This document shows, in pieces, positions 1 to 8,509 of a stretch of 64,000 bases of DNA (position 1 is the stretch's first letter; the number at the start of each line of letters is the position of its first letter). The notes under the pieces were generated by a model. That model worked only from the letters and a program-made list of their open reading frames with translations, was not told the origin of the DNA and did not search any database. The DNA comes from Drosophila miranda (Eukaryota > Arthropoda > Insecta > Diptera > Drosophilidae), in NCBI RefSeq assembly GCF_003369915.1, contig NW_022881625.1, forward strand, positions 1,054,001 to 1,118,000, read 5' to 3'. Both the position numbers and the translations under genes were made by a program.

Positions 1-310
1 CTTAAATTGAAATTGGCTTTCAAGCAGCTCGCTGGCCAAATCTCCACCAATGCAACTAATAGATGCCCCTGTATCCATTAATCCAACAAGCTTTCTGTCT
101 AATAATGTGACCTCTGCATATGGCCTGAGATCTTCTGATATTATTGACGATACCAGAGCTTTTTTCTCTAACCTTAGATTTCTGACAAATTCTTCCCGAC
201 GTACTTTAGCTCGTGCCTTCCGTTTAGACTCCCTATCCCCTTTTTCTTCCTGTGTTATTTTCTTATTAACTATGGTTAAATTATTGTTTACTATTGGGAT
301 TGGGAATTGC
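1..310 (-). pseudogene. pol: E1 pol, N-terminal part with aspartic protease motif (partial)
   Basis: Read on the minus strand this is open and identical in layout to 37359-37670 of copy E2. The protease active-site triad DTG, followed by ASISCIGG, lies at about 64-75. Only the linker and start of the protease are in the window; RT, RNase H and integrase would lie to the left. It is annotated as a fragment because the rest of the reading frame cannot be seen. Confidence 0.75.
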
Positions 311-326
311 GTAGCAGCTTCTATCG

Positions 327-1129
327 CTACTCGGTGTTCGTCGCTTTGGACGCTGATGGTCTGCGTGCACTTTTCAAGGGTGCACGCACTTGGGTGTTTT
401 TTGTTGCTTGGCATTTTTGGCACGACGGCTTGTAAGTGTCAGGGTGGCCACACCCATAGCAAAAAACTACTCGCTCTGCTACGCAATCCTGGTAGCGATG
501 ACCATTACCACGGCAGTTCCAACAGACTAAGTTGAACGCTGCTATCTCCCCATCACTTTCGTCTGACTCCTCTTGCCCTGGGCTTTCTACCGCGTGAACC
601 AACCGTCTTGGTGCTGGTCGTGATCTAGCCACCGGATCTTTACCAACAGTTTGCATGAACAGTTCCCGAGTCTTCACCAAGTGTCTTAACTGTGCAATGC
701 TAAAGATCTTTTCATATAGCAGTTCATGCTGTATCTCCGGCAATAAATTGGATCGGAGTGACTCCATCAGGGAACCTTCTGACAAGGGCGTTGTCAGGGT
801 ATCTGCCAGTCGGACAATCGCTTCGTAGAACTCATCAAATGATTCGTTCTCCTTCTGCTTCCTTCGGTCTATTGCAGCTCGAATGTTGACGTCTGTCCTC
901 GCATCCTTGAATCGTACTAACAATGAAGATTTAAGGTCGGCCCAAACGACCGTCCTAACACTCTTATGGTAGCGCCAATACCAGTCACTGGCACTTCCCT
1001 CAAAGAGATTGCTCACGTATCTCGAAAGCAACTCGAAATTCCAGTCCAATATTTGGATCGTGAGCGCTTCTACCCGATAAATGAAATCGTCGACGGAAAT
1101 TCCAGTCCGCCCAGAGAACCTAAGCTTCC
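327..1129 (-). pseudogene. gag: E1 Gag, C-terminal half with two CCHC zinc knuckles
   Basis: The open minus-strand frame runs from the BEL insertion point (1129) to the stop at 327; the methionine at 1049 is internal. It carries the capsid-like region (FEGSASDWYWRYHKSV) and the major homology-like stretch KENESFDEFYEAIVRL. Two zinc knuckles follow (CWNCRGNGHRYQDC and CYGCGHPDTYKPSC) and then a basic tail. Unlike copy E2, this copy has no single-base deletion in the WYWRY segment. The N-terminal half of the same gene lies at 7501-8159, separated by the 6.4 kb BEL element, so no full Gag can be made. Confidence 0.8.
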
Positions 1130-1501
1130 TGTTCGGAGCAGAACCCAGCCGATTAGCTGCTTGCCAAATAGCACCTAATTCTTGGCCCTCAGCCGCTTAT
1201 TTTGTTTGTTACTTATGTCTATGTCACTCATTTGTTTGTTAAAGCTCTGCGCTTGCTTGCCCTGCTAAACGCTCTCTGCCAGCTCGCTCTTCGCTATCTC
1301 CGCTTTGCGTCTGCCTACCGACGTCGGCCGAGCGAAGCTGCGCTTAGCGATCGGAGCGGCAATGTAAAGGGCAGGCAAGCCACACTTGCAATTTGGATGT
1401 CACGCATTAAAGAACATATCGTAATTTTATTTCTGCGCCGAGTTTTATTTAATTCGAAATAATTAGTCGGCCGATTGGGGATAAAAAACATTATCTCCAC
1501 A
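1130..1501 (+). repeat. BEL element 5' LTR
   Basis: 372 bp, TG...CA ends, matched by 7129-7500. Short reading frames inside it are chance. Confidence 0.93.
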
Positions 1502-1875
1502 TAAAATTTGGTGACCCCGACGTGATCTCTGAGTTGCAGTGTCAATTAATAATCATTCGCGATCGACATTCGCTAGCCCTAGCAAATTTTCGGCGGTTAA
1601 GCACAATTCGGTGCTAAAACACACTTACATACACCTACATACACGCATTGCTGGCTATTAATTTCTCTGTCGCGACAATTCGGTCAGTGCAGTGCGGTAG
1701 GCAGTGCAGCGAACTCACTAATACACACAAGCGGAGTACAAAGCGGAATCGGACAGCTCGCACAGCCGCACAGCTAAAGGCATTAGCTGTAATCCCTTTG
1801 CTTTCGGTTCCCACGTTTATACGTATACAGGGTGTCTTTTTCGGTCGTGCTGAGTGACTCTTTTAAAACCTCAAC
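1502..1875 (+). other. BEL element primer-binding site and gag leader
   Basis: Directly after the 5' LTR comes TAAAATTTGGTGACCCCGAC, where the TGGTGACCCCGACGTG segment is the expected tRNA primer-binding site. Which tRNA primes is not decided here. The rest is untranslated leader up to the ATG at 1876 (context CAACATGG, a good Drosophila start). Confidence 0.65.
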
Positions 1876-4044
1876 ATGGCAGCACCTGAGCCTACCAATG
1901 TCGCGAACGCAGCAATGCCGAGTGATGTAGATTTCTACAAGCACAAGGCCGAGTCCATCGCGCGCCAACTAAAGGCCATGGATCGCTTTCTCACCAAGGG
2001 AGAGCTTGCCGAGTTAGATGAGGCAGAACTTCAAGCTCGCTTAGAGCAGATCGAGCGAATGAATGCGGATTTCGATGCCGCTCAAACGAGCCTTGAAAGG
2101 CTGGATTTCCTGCAGTTAGCCCATGATGCCCGGCTGGACTTTTCGAATGTTTATGTCAAGGTTAGGTCCAGGCTGTCGCGGGAGTTGATGGCGGCTCGCA
2201 CGGTAAATGTTGCCAATTCAACGGCTCGGCATACTCTCGAGGGGAACTCGTCGTTGTTCGCCTATAATAGTATAGGCCGTTCTCGAATGCCCGAGTTGCA
2301 GCTTCCGCGATTCGGGGGGAACTACATGGATTGGCCAGAATTCCACTCGATGTTCTCGACAATGGTGCACAAAGACCATCGTATACCAATCATCGAAAAA
2401 TTCCAATATCTTCGTGGATGTCTATATGGTGCTGCGCTGGATACGATTCGTTCCTTGGAACTTTCTGAGGAGAATTACGACAAGGCGTTGAATTTGCTAA
2501 TGTTGCGATTCGATAATAAACTGTTACATTTTCAGGCACACGTCAAGGCTATTTTCGGGTTGCAAGGGGTGGAGAAGGGCTCAGCTATCGGCTTGCGCGC
2601 GCTCAGCGACAAAATCAATTCGCACTTGCGTGCACTTCAGACCTTGGCGACCCCGCAGGAGATTTCCGATGGGTTGCTGATCTTCATCATAGGCACGAAA
2701 TTGGACCACAAGACCAAGGAGAAATGGGAAGAGAACTTGCCGACGTCAGGATTGCCTCGGTGGTCAAGCATGGCCTCATTCTTGGAAGCAAGATGTCGGA
2801 TGCTGGAAAATTTGGGATCGGCTATGGTAAAAATTCCTAGCCAGCAGGTGGGAGAAAGTAAACCTAGCACCCTAATCACCTCCATTAACGATCATAATAG
2901 CTCAACATGCAAGTATTGCAAATCCTCCGATCACTACATATCCCGATGCCAGGCATTTATAGATCTCCCTGTTTTTTCTCGATACAAAGAGGTGAAGAAG
3001 CGCCATTTATGTCTAAACTGCCTCAACAAAGGCCATTCATTGCAACGCTGCAAGTCAGGGGCATGTAGAAATTGCCAAGCCAAGCATCACACACTGCTCC
3101 ACATGCAGTCGGGCTCTGACGCTGAGTTGCCGTCGCCGAGCACGGAATCGACCCAGCATGATCCTGCAAGTGCCCTAGTAGCAAGCAAATATATTAGCCC
3201 TCCCCCCTCGAGTCAAAAATCTCTGCCTAGCCAAAACGTGCTGCTAGCTACTGCAATCGTATATGTCAGGGGCCGTTTTGGATCGCTTATTCCATGTCGT
3301 GCCATTTTAGATTCCGCTTCTCAGGTTAACTTTATAACATCGAGACTCGCCAATCAGCTGCAGTTAGATCCTCACCCGTCTCACGTTAAAATCGCCGGTA
3401 TTGGAGAGTCAATTCTACCATCCAGCAAGGCTGTGGACATCGTCCTGCAATCTCAAGACGAAAGCTATCGCGGTTTCCTCTCTGCAATTATCACTGCCTC
3501 AATCACAGGAATGCAGCCTAACTTCGGCCTAGACGCAAAGGATTGGCCAATGCCAAATAACCTAAAACTAGCTGATCCTAATTTCGCCAAGCCCCAGCGT
3601 GTCGATCTGTTGATAGGTGCTGGTTTGTTTTTCGAATTAATGTGCGTTGGACAGATTCGACTGTCAGACCAATTGCCAACATTGCAGAAGACGAAACTTG
3701 GCTGGATAGTGTCAGGAAGTATTAAAAACTCTGAGAAAGCCCGTGCGGCGCTAGCAGCCGTTGAAGATCCCCCTGTCATCTCCGCTTGCGAGACTAATTT
3801 GTGCGATATTGTAAGGCGGTTTTGGGAAGTCGATGGAGATTATTCGCCCTCATCAATTTCGGAGGAAGATGTTCATTGCGAACAGCATTTCGTCACAAAC
3901 TGCATTCGCCTAGAGTCCGGAGCTTACTCCGTGCGTTTGCCAACCAAATTCAGTCTAGAGGAATTAGGAGAATCGTATCAGCAGGCGCTACGTAGATTTC
4001 TCAATTTGGAGAGGAAGCTAGCAAAAAATGCACAGCTTAAGTAA
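1876..4044 (+). CDS. BEL/Pao polyprotein part 1: Gag, zinc knuckles, aspartic protease
   Basis: 722 codons. The first about 130 residues are a helical, acidic N-terminus. Then comes a DUF1759-like Gag core (LPRFGGNYMDWPEFHSMF, about residues 145-165), typical of BEL/Pao. Around residues 345-415 sit zinc knuckles (CKYCKSSDHYISRC, CLNCLNKGHSLQRC and a third cysteine-rich piece). The retropepsin-like active site is the ILDSASQVNFI segment near residue 475. The frame ends at TAA (4042-4044) in the stretch that normally joins protease to RT. The next ORF starts seven bases later in the same frame, so this is best read as one polyprotein with a premature stop. Readthrough cannot be excluded. Confidence 0.9.
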   Translation: MAAPEPTNVANAAMPSDVDFYKHKAESIARQLKAMDRFLTKGELAELDEAELQARLEQIERMNADFDAAQTSLERLDFLQLAHDARLDFSNVYVKVRSRLSRELMAARTVNVANSTARHTLEGNSSLFAYNSIGRSRMPELQLPRFGGNYMDWPEFHSMFSTMVHKDHRIPIIEKFQYLRGCLYGAALDTIRSLELSEENYDKALNLLMLRFDNKLLHFQAHVKAIFGLQGVEKGSAIGLRALSDKINSHLRALQTLATPQEISDGLLIFIIGTKLDHKTKEKWEENLPTSGLPRWSSMASFLEARCRMLENLGSAMVKIPSQQVGESKPSTLITSINDHNSSTCKYCKSSDHYISRCQAFIDLPVFSRYKEVKKRHLCLNCLNKGHSLQRCKSGACRNCQAKHHTLLHMQSGSDAELPSPSTESTQHDPASALVASKYISPPPSSQKSLPSQNVLLATAIVYVRGRFGSLIPCRAILDSASQVNFITSRLANQLQLDPHPSHVKIAGIGESILPSSKAVDIVLQSQDESYRGFLSAIITASITGMQPNFGLDAKDWPMPNNLKLADPNFAKPQRVDLLIGAGLFFELMCVGQIRLSDQLPTLQKTKLGWIVSGSIKNSEKARAALAAVEDPPVISACETNLCDIVRRFWEVDGDYSPSSISEEDVHCEQHFVTNCIRLESGAYSVRLPTKFSLEELGESYQQALRRFLNLERKLAKNAQLK

Positions 4045-4050
4045 AAATAT

Positions 4051-7000
4051 ATGGAGTTTCTTCAGGAGTATCGTGATTTAGGACACATGTCGCCAGCTTC
4101 GCGGCAGTCAGACCTCCCGCAGTACTTCTTGCCTCACCATTGCGTCCACAAGCAGGATAGTACAACCACCAAATTACGCGTAGTGTTCGATGGATCTGCC
4201 AAAACAGCGTCTGGAGTATCACTGAATGATGCGCTTATGGCTGGACCCACCATCCAACCTAAAATTCTGATAACTCTGCTTCGTTTCCGCTTTTTTAAAG
4301 TCGCCTTGTGTGGCGATATCTGCAAAATGTACCGCTGTGTACGCGTTTCCCATCCCGATACGCACGTGCAGTGCATCCTATGGCGCAATGACCCGAAGGA
4401 GGAGATTCAGGTGTTCAAGTTGGAGACTGTTACTTACGGAACCAAACCTGCCGCTTTCTTAGCAATTCGTGCTATGCATCAATTGGCAAATGATGAAGAG
4501 TTGCGTTTTCCGCTTGGCGCTGATGTTGTTCGAAGAGATTTCTATGTCGATGATCTCATATCTGGAGGGGACAGCATTGATTCTGTCATCAAAATTCGTC
4601 AGCAGGTAAAGGAGCTACTTTCGAAAGGATGTTTTCCCATACGTAAATGGTGTTCCAATGAACCCGCTGCTTTGGAAGGCGTATCGGAGGCGGATCGCGA
4701 AAAGTTCCTTACCTTTCATGACGGGACTGAAGTAACCAAGGCGCTTGGTCTAGTTTGGGATCCCACCACGGACAATCTTCTGTTTAGCTTCGCTCACGTC
4801 GGAACCGCTGCAGGCCCAATATCGAAGCGTTCGGTCCTGTCTACACTAGCTAGGTTCTACGATCCTCTAGGGCTCATCTCTCCCATCATCACAAAAGCTA
4901 AAATATTTATGCAGTCGCTATGGAACGAAAGCCTAAAATTGAATTGGGACGAAAGCCTGCCCCAGGATCTACATACGACTTGGATTGAGCTGACTTCGCA
5001 GTTGTCGATGGTTAAAAACTTTAAGTTTCCACGTTACGTGCTTCGGCAGCAAGCCAGATTAGAAATGCACGCGTTTTGTGATGCGAGCCAAGCAGCATAT
5101 GGCGCCTGTGTATACATGCGTTCGGAAGCTCTTGGCATTGTGCAAAGTCATCTCTTATGCTCTAAATCCAGAGTCGCGCCCTTGAAAAGTATGACTATCC
5201 CCAAGCTTGAGCTGTCCGCTGCCCTCGTATTAGCCGAACTAGTGTCCACCATAGTTAAGGGATTATCAGCTCCATGCCAAATACATTGCTGGTCGGATTC
5301 GTCCATAGCCCTTGCCTGGATTCGAGAATCACCATTGAATTTTAATATATTTGTTTCTAATCGAGTTCAGCGGATTCAGGAGCTCACCGCTGGAATGACT
5401 TGGCATCACGTGCCCACAAAGTTGAATCCTGCCGACATCATATCACGTGGAGCCACGCCCGCTGAACTAATGGATAGCAGCCTTTGGATCTCTGGACCAC
5501 CATTCTTGCGTCTTGAGAGCTCAGAGTGGCCTGCAGGCTTGCAATTGCCGACCGATGTACCAGAACGTCGTCATGCAGCATTGGTTGTTTCAAACGAAAG
5601 GGATGTATCGTACGATTGCAAATTTCAAAACTCATTCGGATCCATGCAGCGCGTCTTTGCTTACATATATCGATTCTACATTCTCAAGGACAAAGGCATA
5701 GCGCGGTCGAAGGGTCAACTTACCGTAATCGACATCAAAAATGGTACGCATTTGCTCATAAGGGCAATACAGCAGCAACAATTTTCGGAAGAGATAAGGG
5801 CCCTCGCCAGCAAACAGGCCCTACCCCCAAAAAGCACGATGGCCTCACTGAATCCATTTCTGGATAGCTTTGGATTGCTGCGTGTTGGAGGCCGCCTCCA
5901 AAATGCCGAATTGGACTACGACGCGAAGCACCCGATCCTGCTTCCTAAGGGACATCCTGTCACTGTCTCTATTATTATCTTCTTTCACGAAAGGTTTCTC
6001 CACGCAGGAGCTCAAGGATTGCTCGGACTGCTTCGGCAAAAATTCTGGCCTATTGGCGGACGCAAATATGTTGCGGGAATCATTCGCAAATGTGTTAGAT
6101 GCTTTCGTTTGAAGCCAGTGCTGAGGGAACATATCATGGGAAACTTGCCTGCGGATCGCGTAAGGACTAATCCAGCATTCCACACAACGGGCGTTGATTT
6201 TTGCGGACCCTTTTATCACAAGTCGGAAGTCAGAAGCAGGCCTCCTATCAAATGTTACATCGCTGTCTTCGTATGCTTTAGCACCAAAGCAACTCATTTG
6301 GAAGTCGTTCGGGATCTATCTACAGAATCCTTTCTGGCAGCATTAAGGCGTTTTATAAGTCTACGTCCCAAACCTCGAATCATCTGGTCAGACAACGCTA
6401 CAAATTTTGTAGGAGCAAAAAATGAGCTTTTGGAGCTTCGGCAAATGTTCCTCAGCGATCCTCATACGTCGGCTGTGTCACATCTCTGCGTTTCTAGTGG
6501 AATCGACTGGAAATTCATCCCCCCTCGCTCACCTCATTTTGGGGGTTTGTGGGAGGCGGCTGTTAAAGCAGCTAAATATCATTTTCATCGCATCGTCGGG
6601 ACCTACATTTTTACTCTTGATGAAATTCAGACCTTGGCTTGTGAAATCTCTGCTTTGTTAAATTCCCGTCCGCTTTATGCAATTACAGAAAGTCCCGATG
6701 ATCTAGATGTGCTCACGCCAAACCACTTTCTCAATGGAGCCCCGAAAGCTGCATTCGACGAGCCAGATGTGGCGCATCTCCGGGTCAACCTACTTAGTCG
6801 ATGGCAGCGGCTGTGTCAAATGAAGCAGGCGTTTTGGAGAAAATGGAGCACGGCGTATCTTTCGATTCTTCAGGAGCGGAGCAAGTGGCGGTCATCGTCT
6901 CCAAACATCAAGCTAGGAGCGCTCGTCATGATCAAGGAGGAAACGCTGCCACCATTAAGGTGGCCGCTTGGCCGCATTGAGAGCGTCATCCCAGGAAAAG

Positions 7001-7155
7001 ATGGAACCATCAGAGTAGCCGTCATCCGCACTCAAAAAGGCCTTTTCAAGAGGGCCGTTGGAAAAATAGCGGTTCTGCCCCTTCAGGATGGATCTGTTGA
7101 ACGCCTTTGCCTTCCAACGGGGGGTGAATGTTCGGAGCAGAACCCAGCCGATTAG
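4051..7155 (+). CDS. BEL/Pao polyprotein part 2: reverse transcriptase, RNase H, integrase
   Basis: About 1034 codons in the same frame as 1876-4044. RT is in the first about 300 residues, with LRVVFDGSAKT, GDICKMYRCV and the catalytic box FYVDDLISGG. RNase H follows (HAFCDASQAAYGACVY, then KLELSAALVLAEL and CWSDSSIALAWI). The integrase HHCC zinc region (HERFLHAGAQ through CVRC) is near residue 640. The D,D,E core is marked by GVDFCGPF, WSDNATNFVG and PHFGGLWEAAVK. The C-terminus has a GALVMIKEE segment typical of the integrase tail. The stop codon lies 27 bases inside the 3' LTR. Apart from the upstream stop codon I see no break. Confidence 0.93.
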   Translation: MEFLQEYRDLGHMSPASRQSDLPQYFLPHHCVHKQDSTTTKLRVVFDGSAKTASGVSLNDALMAGPTIQPKILITLLRFRFFKVALCGDICKMYRCVRVSHPDTHVQCILWRNDPKEEIQVFKLETVTYGTKPAAFLAIRAMHQLANDEELRFPLGADVVRRDFYVDDLISGGDSIDSVIKIRQQVKELLSKGCFPIRKWCSNEPAALEGVSEADREKFLTFHDGTEVTKALGLVWDPTTDNLLFSFAHVGTAAGPISKRSVLSTLARFYDPLGLISPIITKAKIFMQSLWNESLKLNWDESLPQDLHTTWIELTSQLSMVKNFKFPRYVLRQQARLEMHAFCDASQAAYGACVYMRSEALGIVQSHLLCSKSRVAPLKSMTIPKLELSAALVLAELVSTIVKGLSAPCQIHCWSDSSIALAWIRESPLNFNIFVSNRVQRIQELTAGMTWHHVPTKLNPADIISRGATPAELMDSSLWISGPPFLRLESSEWPAGLQLPTDVPERRHAALVVSNERDVSYDCKFQNSFGSMQRVFAYIYRFYILKDKGIARSKGQLTVIDIKNGTHLLIRAIQQQQFSEEIRALASKQALPPKSTMASLNPFLDSFGLLRVGGRLQNAELDYDAKHPILLPKGHPVTVSIIIFFHERFLHAGAQGLLGLLRQKFWPIGGRKYVAGIIRKCVRCFRLKPVLREHIMGNLPADRVRTNPAFHTTGVDFCGPFYHKSEVRSRPPIKCYIAVFVCFSTKATHLEVVRDLSTESFLAALRRFISLRPKPRIIWSDNATNFVGAKNELLELRQMFLSDPHTSAVSHLCVSSGIDWKFIPPRSPHFGGLWEAAVKAAKYHFHRIVGTYIFTLDEIQTLACEISALLNSRPLYAITESPDDLDVLTPNHFLNGAPKAAFDEPDVAHLRVNLLSRWQRLCQMKQAFWRKWSTAYLSILQERSKWRSSSPNIKLGALVMIKEETLPPLRWPLGRIESVIPGKDGTIRVAVIRTQKGLFKRAVGKIAVLPLQDGSVERLCLPTGGECSEQNPAD
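7112..7128 (+). other. BEL element polypurine tract
   Basis: The purine run AACGGGGGGTGAA lies immediately before the TG of the 3' LTR, where plus-strand priming is expected. Confidence 0.6.
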
Positions 7156-7500
7156 CTGCTTGCCAAATAGCACCTAATTCTTGGCCCTGGGCCGCTTATT
7201 TTGTTTGTTACTTATGTCTATGTCACTCATTTGTTTGTTAAAGCTCTGCGCTTGCTTGCCCTGCTAAACGCTCTCTGCCAGCTCGCTCTTCGCTATCTCC
7301 GCTTTGCGTCTGCCTACCGACGTCGGCCGAGCGAAGCTGCGCTTAGCGATCGGAGCGGCAATGTAAAGGGCAGGCAAGCCACACTTGCAATTTGGATGTC
7401 ACGCATTAAAGAACATATCGTAATTTTATTTCTGCGCCGAGTTTTATTTAATTCGAAATAATTAGTCGGCCGATTGGGGATAAAAAACATTATCTCCACA
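7129..7500 (+). repeat. BEL element 3' LTR
   Basis: 372 bp, essentially identical to 1130-1501; followed by the second copy of the CTTCC target duplication. Confidence 0.93.
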
Positions 7501-8159
7501 CTTCCAATTGACTAAAATTTGACTAACACGCTCTGGTCGAATATCCACACTCATGGGGGAATTCCTGCTGGCTGTTTCGAAACCCTGAAACCCGGGCAAA
7601 GGTGTCGGCCGTCGTGCCGATCCTTCTCCAGCTTGGTTATCCCTCGAAGGAACATCCGCTGTATTTGCCAATTGGCCCATGAGAGAGCTGAGAATACCTT
7701 GAAAACCATTAGCATCTCGGTTTGTGTCAACGAGGCTTCAGCCATGGCTTCGGCAATCATTCGCTGAAGCTCGTTACTAGGCGGCGGAGCTACCACCACT
7801 GGCGGACCAGCTTCCCTAGTTTGCGGCTGATTGGCCGAAGCAGACGTCGAAGCTCCCTGTGGAGCCCCCACATGGGCTTTACTCCTTGTATCAGGCATTT
7901 TTGGTACCAATAAGGTTCCGACGGTATCCCCAGCAGTTTCGTCTAATAAATTCAACGTCGATGACTGAAAAGACGTTTTGCAGACAGGACAAACCTTCTT
8001 AGAACCCACTTGTGCGCCAAAACAGGCCCTATGGAAAGTGTGACCACAAGACGTGGTAAGGAGCTGAGCCAAATATTCCACCTGAGCCTGGCAGATCAAG
8101 CAAACACTTTCTTGTAATTCTTCGTCTGCTAAATTCTCGCAACTGCCAAATACGGGCAT
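7501..8159 (-). pseudogene. gag: E1 Gag, N-terminal half with RING-H2 finger
   Basis: Start codon at 8157-8159 (MPVFGSCENLADEEL). Residues about 20-62 form a RING-H2-type finger: CLIC, CGHTFHRAC and CPVC, that is C3H2C3 spacing. A linker rich in A, P and S and a helical segment (NELQRMIAEAMAEASLTQTEM) follow. Near 7700 the reading frame changes by one base. The downstream Gag sequence (MGQLANTADVP...) is in another frame, so translation of the first frame ends at 7551 after 202 codons. The same shift is present in copy E2 (see 38522-39130), so it predates both insertions or is used by the element. The gene then breaks at the BEL insertion. Confidence 0.8.
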
Positions 8160-8308
8160 AATATAAAATATAAAATATAATAATAAAGTAATTAAATAGA
8201 TAAATAAAATTTAAGAAATTAATAAAAAAAAAAAAAATACAGTATCAAACAAAAAAAAACAATCTGCTAGGACCATGCTTAAGTCAAAGGGAATAATAGG
8301 GTATATCT

Positions 8309-8331
8309 TTTTTTTTTTTTTTTTTTTTTTA
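8309..8331 (-). other. LINE poly(A) tail (T run on plus strand)
   Basis: Uninterrupted run of about 23 T directly after the left target duplication marks the 3' end of the element. Confidence 0.85.
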
Positions 8332-8509
8332 AATTCCATTTAATTGCTTGTATTTACAACTTATTTTATACTTAAAGCAAACTATATTAAAGGTTAGGCT
8401 ATGCAAGCCCAACATGTGTGGTACGGCCGTGAAGCAATGCTTCACACATGTGCAGGCTTCGTTTAGACTAACTGGACTCTTGTCTGGTGCTCAACAGCGC
8501 GCAGTTCCC

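Larger units (their letters stand above)
1130..7500 (+). mobile_element. BEL/Pao LTR retrotransposon, nearly intact
   Basis: Two 372-bp LTRs (1130-1501 and 7129-7500) begin TGTTCGG and end CTCCACA. They enclose one long gag-pro-RT-RNase H-integrase frame. The flanks show a 5-bp target duplication, CTTCC (1125-1129 and 7501-7505). The uninterrupted site AAGCTTCCAATTG is visible in copy E2 near 38470. The LTRs differ at only about two positions (CA versus GG near 1175 and 7174), so the insertion is young. The 5-bp duplication and domain order are typical of the BEL/Pao superfamily. One in-frame stop (4042-4044) splits the polyprotein. Confidence 0.95.

Noticed and set aside
1202..1462. Identical 86-codon ORF in both BEL LTRs (also 7201-7461)
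   Set aside because: Identical because the LTRs are identical; composition is not protein-like and it lies over the expected promoter and polyadenylation region.
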